Shown here piece by piece: positions 5,429-6,906 of a DNA stretch of 6,906 bases. The notes under the pieces are model-generated. The model saw nothing but the letters and a program-made list of their open reading frames with translations, did not search any database and was not told the origin of the DNA. The position numbers were made by a program, and so were the translations under genes. Origin of the DNA: Actinomycetota bacterium (GTDB taxonomy: Bacteria; Actinomycetota; Thermoleophilia; Gaiellales; Gaiellaceae); the NCBI GenBank assembly GCA_016870235.1, contig VGCB01000153.1, positions 1 through 6,906 of the forward strand, read 5' to 3'. Positions within the stretch are counted from its first letter, which is position 1; each line of letters begins with the position of its first letter.

Positions 5429-6906
5429 CGAGTCGGGGAAGGAGGCCTTGCGCCGCTCGATCCACTCGCGGAGCTCCGCGTCGACAGCGTCGTCGATCGG
5501 CGGCGGCTCGTAAGCGGCGAGCATCCGCTTCCACGCGGCGGTCGCGCGCGTGTCGGCGTCCTCAGCGCCCTCCGCCTCCCACTGCTCGAAGCTCGAGCTG
5601 TCGGAGAGGGGCGAGCGGTAGAACGCCGTCTCGAAGTTCGCGAGCGTGTGCGGGTGGCCGAGGAAGTGCGTCCCCGGCGCGTTCGAGAGGAGGGCGTCGA
5701 TCGCCTGCCCGTTCTCGGAGAGGTCGACGCCGGCCGCGAACGCGTGCCACATCCCGAGCTGGTCGGCGTCGAGCACGAACTTCTCATAGCCCATCGTCAG
5801 CCCGCCCTCGAGCCATCCTGCCGCGTGCAGCACGAAGTTGGCGCCGGCGAGCATCGTCGGCTGCATCGTGTTCGCCGACTCGAACGCAGCCTGCGCGTCG
5901 GCGACCTTCGATGCGGTCAGGGCTCCACCCGACCGGAATGGGACGCCGAGCCGGCGGGCGAGCGCCGCCATCACGTAGAGCACGAGCGCCGGCTCCGGGG
6001 TGCCGAACGTCGGCGCGCCCGACTGCATGGACATCGACGAGGCGAAGGAGCCGAAGACGACCGGCGCGCCGGGCCGCACGAGCTGGACGTACGCCATCCC
6101 AGCGAGCGACTCGGCGAGGGTCTGCGTGCAGGTGCCGGCGACCGTCGCCGGGCTCATCGCGCCGGCGAGGATGAACGGCGTCATCATCACCGCCTGGTTC
6201 GCCTCGGCGTATGCGCGGGCGGCGCCGAGCATCGTCGCGTCCCACACCATCGGCGAGTTCGCGTTGATCAGGCTGAAGATCGCGCAGCTCTCCTCGAGCG
6301 TGTCGGCGCCGAAGAGGATCCGTGCCATCTCGACGGTGTCGCGCGCCCGGTCCGGGTGCGTGACCGAGCCCATGAACGGCTTGTCCGACAGCCGGATGTG
6401 CGCGTACACCATCTCGAGATGCCGCTTGTTGACGGGCAGGTCGACCGGCTCGCAGACGGTCCCGCCGGAGTGGTGGATCCACGGCGAGAGGTAGGCGAGC
6501 TTGACGAAGTTCCGGAAGTCCTCGATCGTCCCGTAGCGGCGGCCGCTCTCGCGGTCACGCACGAACGGGGAGCCGTACGCAGGCGCGAAGATCGTGCCGG
6601 CGCCGCCGAAGACGACGTCGTTCGCCCGGTTCCGCGCGATCTGGCGGAACTGCGCCGGGGCGGTCGCCTGGACGAGCGAGCGGCAGAGGCCGCGGGGGAA
6701 GCGCACGCGCTCGCCCTCGACGTCGGCGCCTGCATCGCGGAAGCGCGCGAGCGCGTCAGGCGTCTCGCGGAACTCGATCCCGACCTCCTCGAGGACGCGA
6801 TCGGCGTTTCCCTCGATCAGCGCCAGGCCCTCCTCCGACAGCACCTCCAGGGGCGTCAGCGCCCGCGTCAGGAACGGCACGCGGTCGATCGCGGCGGCGA
6901 GGCGGG
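5420..6906 (-). CDS. Trimethylamine methyltransferase (MttB) family protein, no amber codon (5' probably outside)
   Basis: Numbering here starts at the GTG at 6880, which gives 486 residues. That GTG has no ribosome site and the frame stays open to the right edge (preceding residues RLAAAIDR); relatives often have a longer Arg/Ala-rich N-terminus, so the true start is probably beyond the window. The family uses a TIM-barrel methyltransferase to move a methyl group from a methylamine or quaternary amine to a corrinoid protein. Landmarks typical of the bacterial members: ILEEVGIEF-like VLEEVGIEF (29-37), FAPAYGSPFVRD (98-109), TVCEPVDLPVNKRHLEM (141-157), SDKPFMGSVTHP (165-176), INANSPMVWDATML (205-218), GSFASSMSMQSGAPTFGTPE (277-296) and GGALTASKVADAQAAFES (318-335). 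There is no in-frame TAG, so it is a non-pyrrolysine homologue like MtgB (glycine betaine), MtpB or MtcB, not a classical trimethylamine enzyme. The neighbouring BetA-like gene favours glycine betaine as substrate, by inference. Confidence 0.88.
   Translation of the reverse strand, partial: RLAAAIDRVPFLTRALTPLEVLSEEGLALIEGNADRVLEEVGIEFRETPDALARFRDAGADVEGERVRFPRGLCRSLVQATAPAQFRQIARNRANDVVFGGAGTIFAPAYGSPFVRDRESGRRYGTIEDFRNFVKLAYLSPWIHHSGGTVCEPVDLPVNKRHLEMVYAHIRLSDKPFMGSVTHPDRARDTVEMARILFGADTLEESCAIFSLINANSPMVWDATMLGAARAYAEANQAVMMTPFILAGAMSPATVAGTCTQTLAESLAGMAYVQLVRPGAPVVFGSFASSMSMQSGAPTFGTPEPALVLYVMAALARRLGVPFRSGGALTASKVADAQAAFESANTMQPTMLAGANFVLHAAGWLEGGLTMGYEKFVLDADQLGMWHAFAAGVDLSENGQAIDALLSNAPGTHFLGHPHTLANFETAFYRSPLSDSSSFEQWEAEGAEDADTRATAAWKRMLAAYEPPPIDDAVDAELREWIERRKASFPDSNV

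Noticed and set aside
5331..5534. A 67-codon minus-strand frame spanning the AT-rich island between the MttB-like and BetA-like genes
   Set aside because: Its first half is an out-of-frame copy of the MttB-like 3' end, its start has no support, and the rest falls in the likely control region. Its last residues do not resemble a known small protein.
5420..6906. Classical pyrrolysine-containing trimethylamine methyltransferase
   Set aside because: The frame has no in-frame TAG over the whole visible length, so there is no site for pyrrolysine; a non-pyrrolysine homologue is the better reading.

Overview
The window is very GC-rich (roughly 70% by eye), with GTG starts, 4-bp stop/start overlaps and GC-rich third codon positions. 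Together with an O-antigen-ligase-like protein carrying a DWDWE motif, this suggests a high-GC actinobacterium. Thermoleophilia (Gaiellales/Solirubrobacterales-like) is my guess by inference; nothing in the window fixes the taxon. No tRNA, rRNA, CRISPR array or insertion sequence is visible.

Layout. (1) Plus strand, 2-955: C-terminal part of a membrane O-antigen ligase/polymerase-like protein with a TPR-like tail, cut by the left edge. (2) Plus strand, 1044-1562: an exported low-complexity protein with a CHKGK...HLxHGD...C module, an Ala/Lys helical repeat, an acidic block and a Lys-Gly tail. A hairpin at 1589-1616 separates it from the convergent minus-strand genes. (3) Minus strand, 3628 down to 1657: thymidylate synthase (thyA), dihydrofolate reductase (folA) and a DUF72 (YecE-like) protein, each joined to the next by a GTGA overlap. 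A promoter-like sequence lies directly before the thyA GTG. (4) Minus strand, 5328-3685: a choline-dehydrogenase-like GMC flavoprotein (BetA-like). (5) Minus strand, from the right edge to 5420: a trimethylamine-methyltransferase (MttB) family protein without an in-frame amber codon, probably lacking its N-terminus in this window. Regions 4 and 5 are separated by an AT-rich island (5351-5410, 20 of 60 bases G or C) holding a terminator-like hairpin, three direct repeats and a -10-like hexamer.

How the genes may work together. ThyA converts dUMP to dTMP and oxidises methylene-tetrahydrofolate to dihydrofolate; FolA reduces it back, so their coupling is metabolically direct. The role of the coupled DUF72 protein is unknown. 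The MttB-family protein and the BetA-like dehydrogenase both point to quaternary amines: choline oxidation would yield glycine betaine, which some non-pyrrolysine MttB homologues demethylate onto a corrinoid protein. The pairing is suggestive, but substrates are not determined by sequence and no corrinoid protein or activase lies within the window.

I do not see a clearly new multi-gene system. The points most worth a second look are the coupled DUF72 gene, the MttB-like/BetA-like pair with its unusual AT-rich control region, and the charge-blocked exported CHKGK protein.
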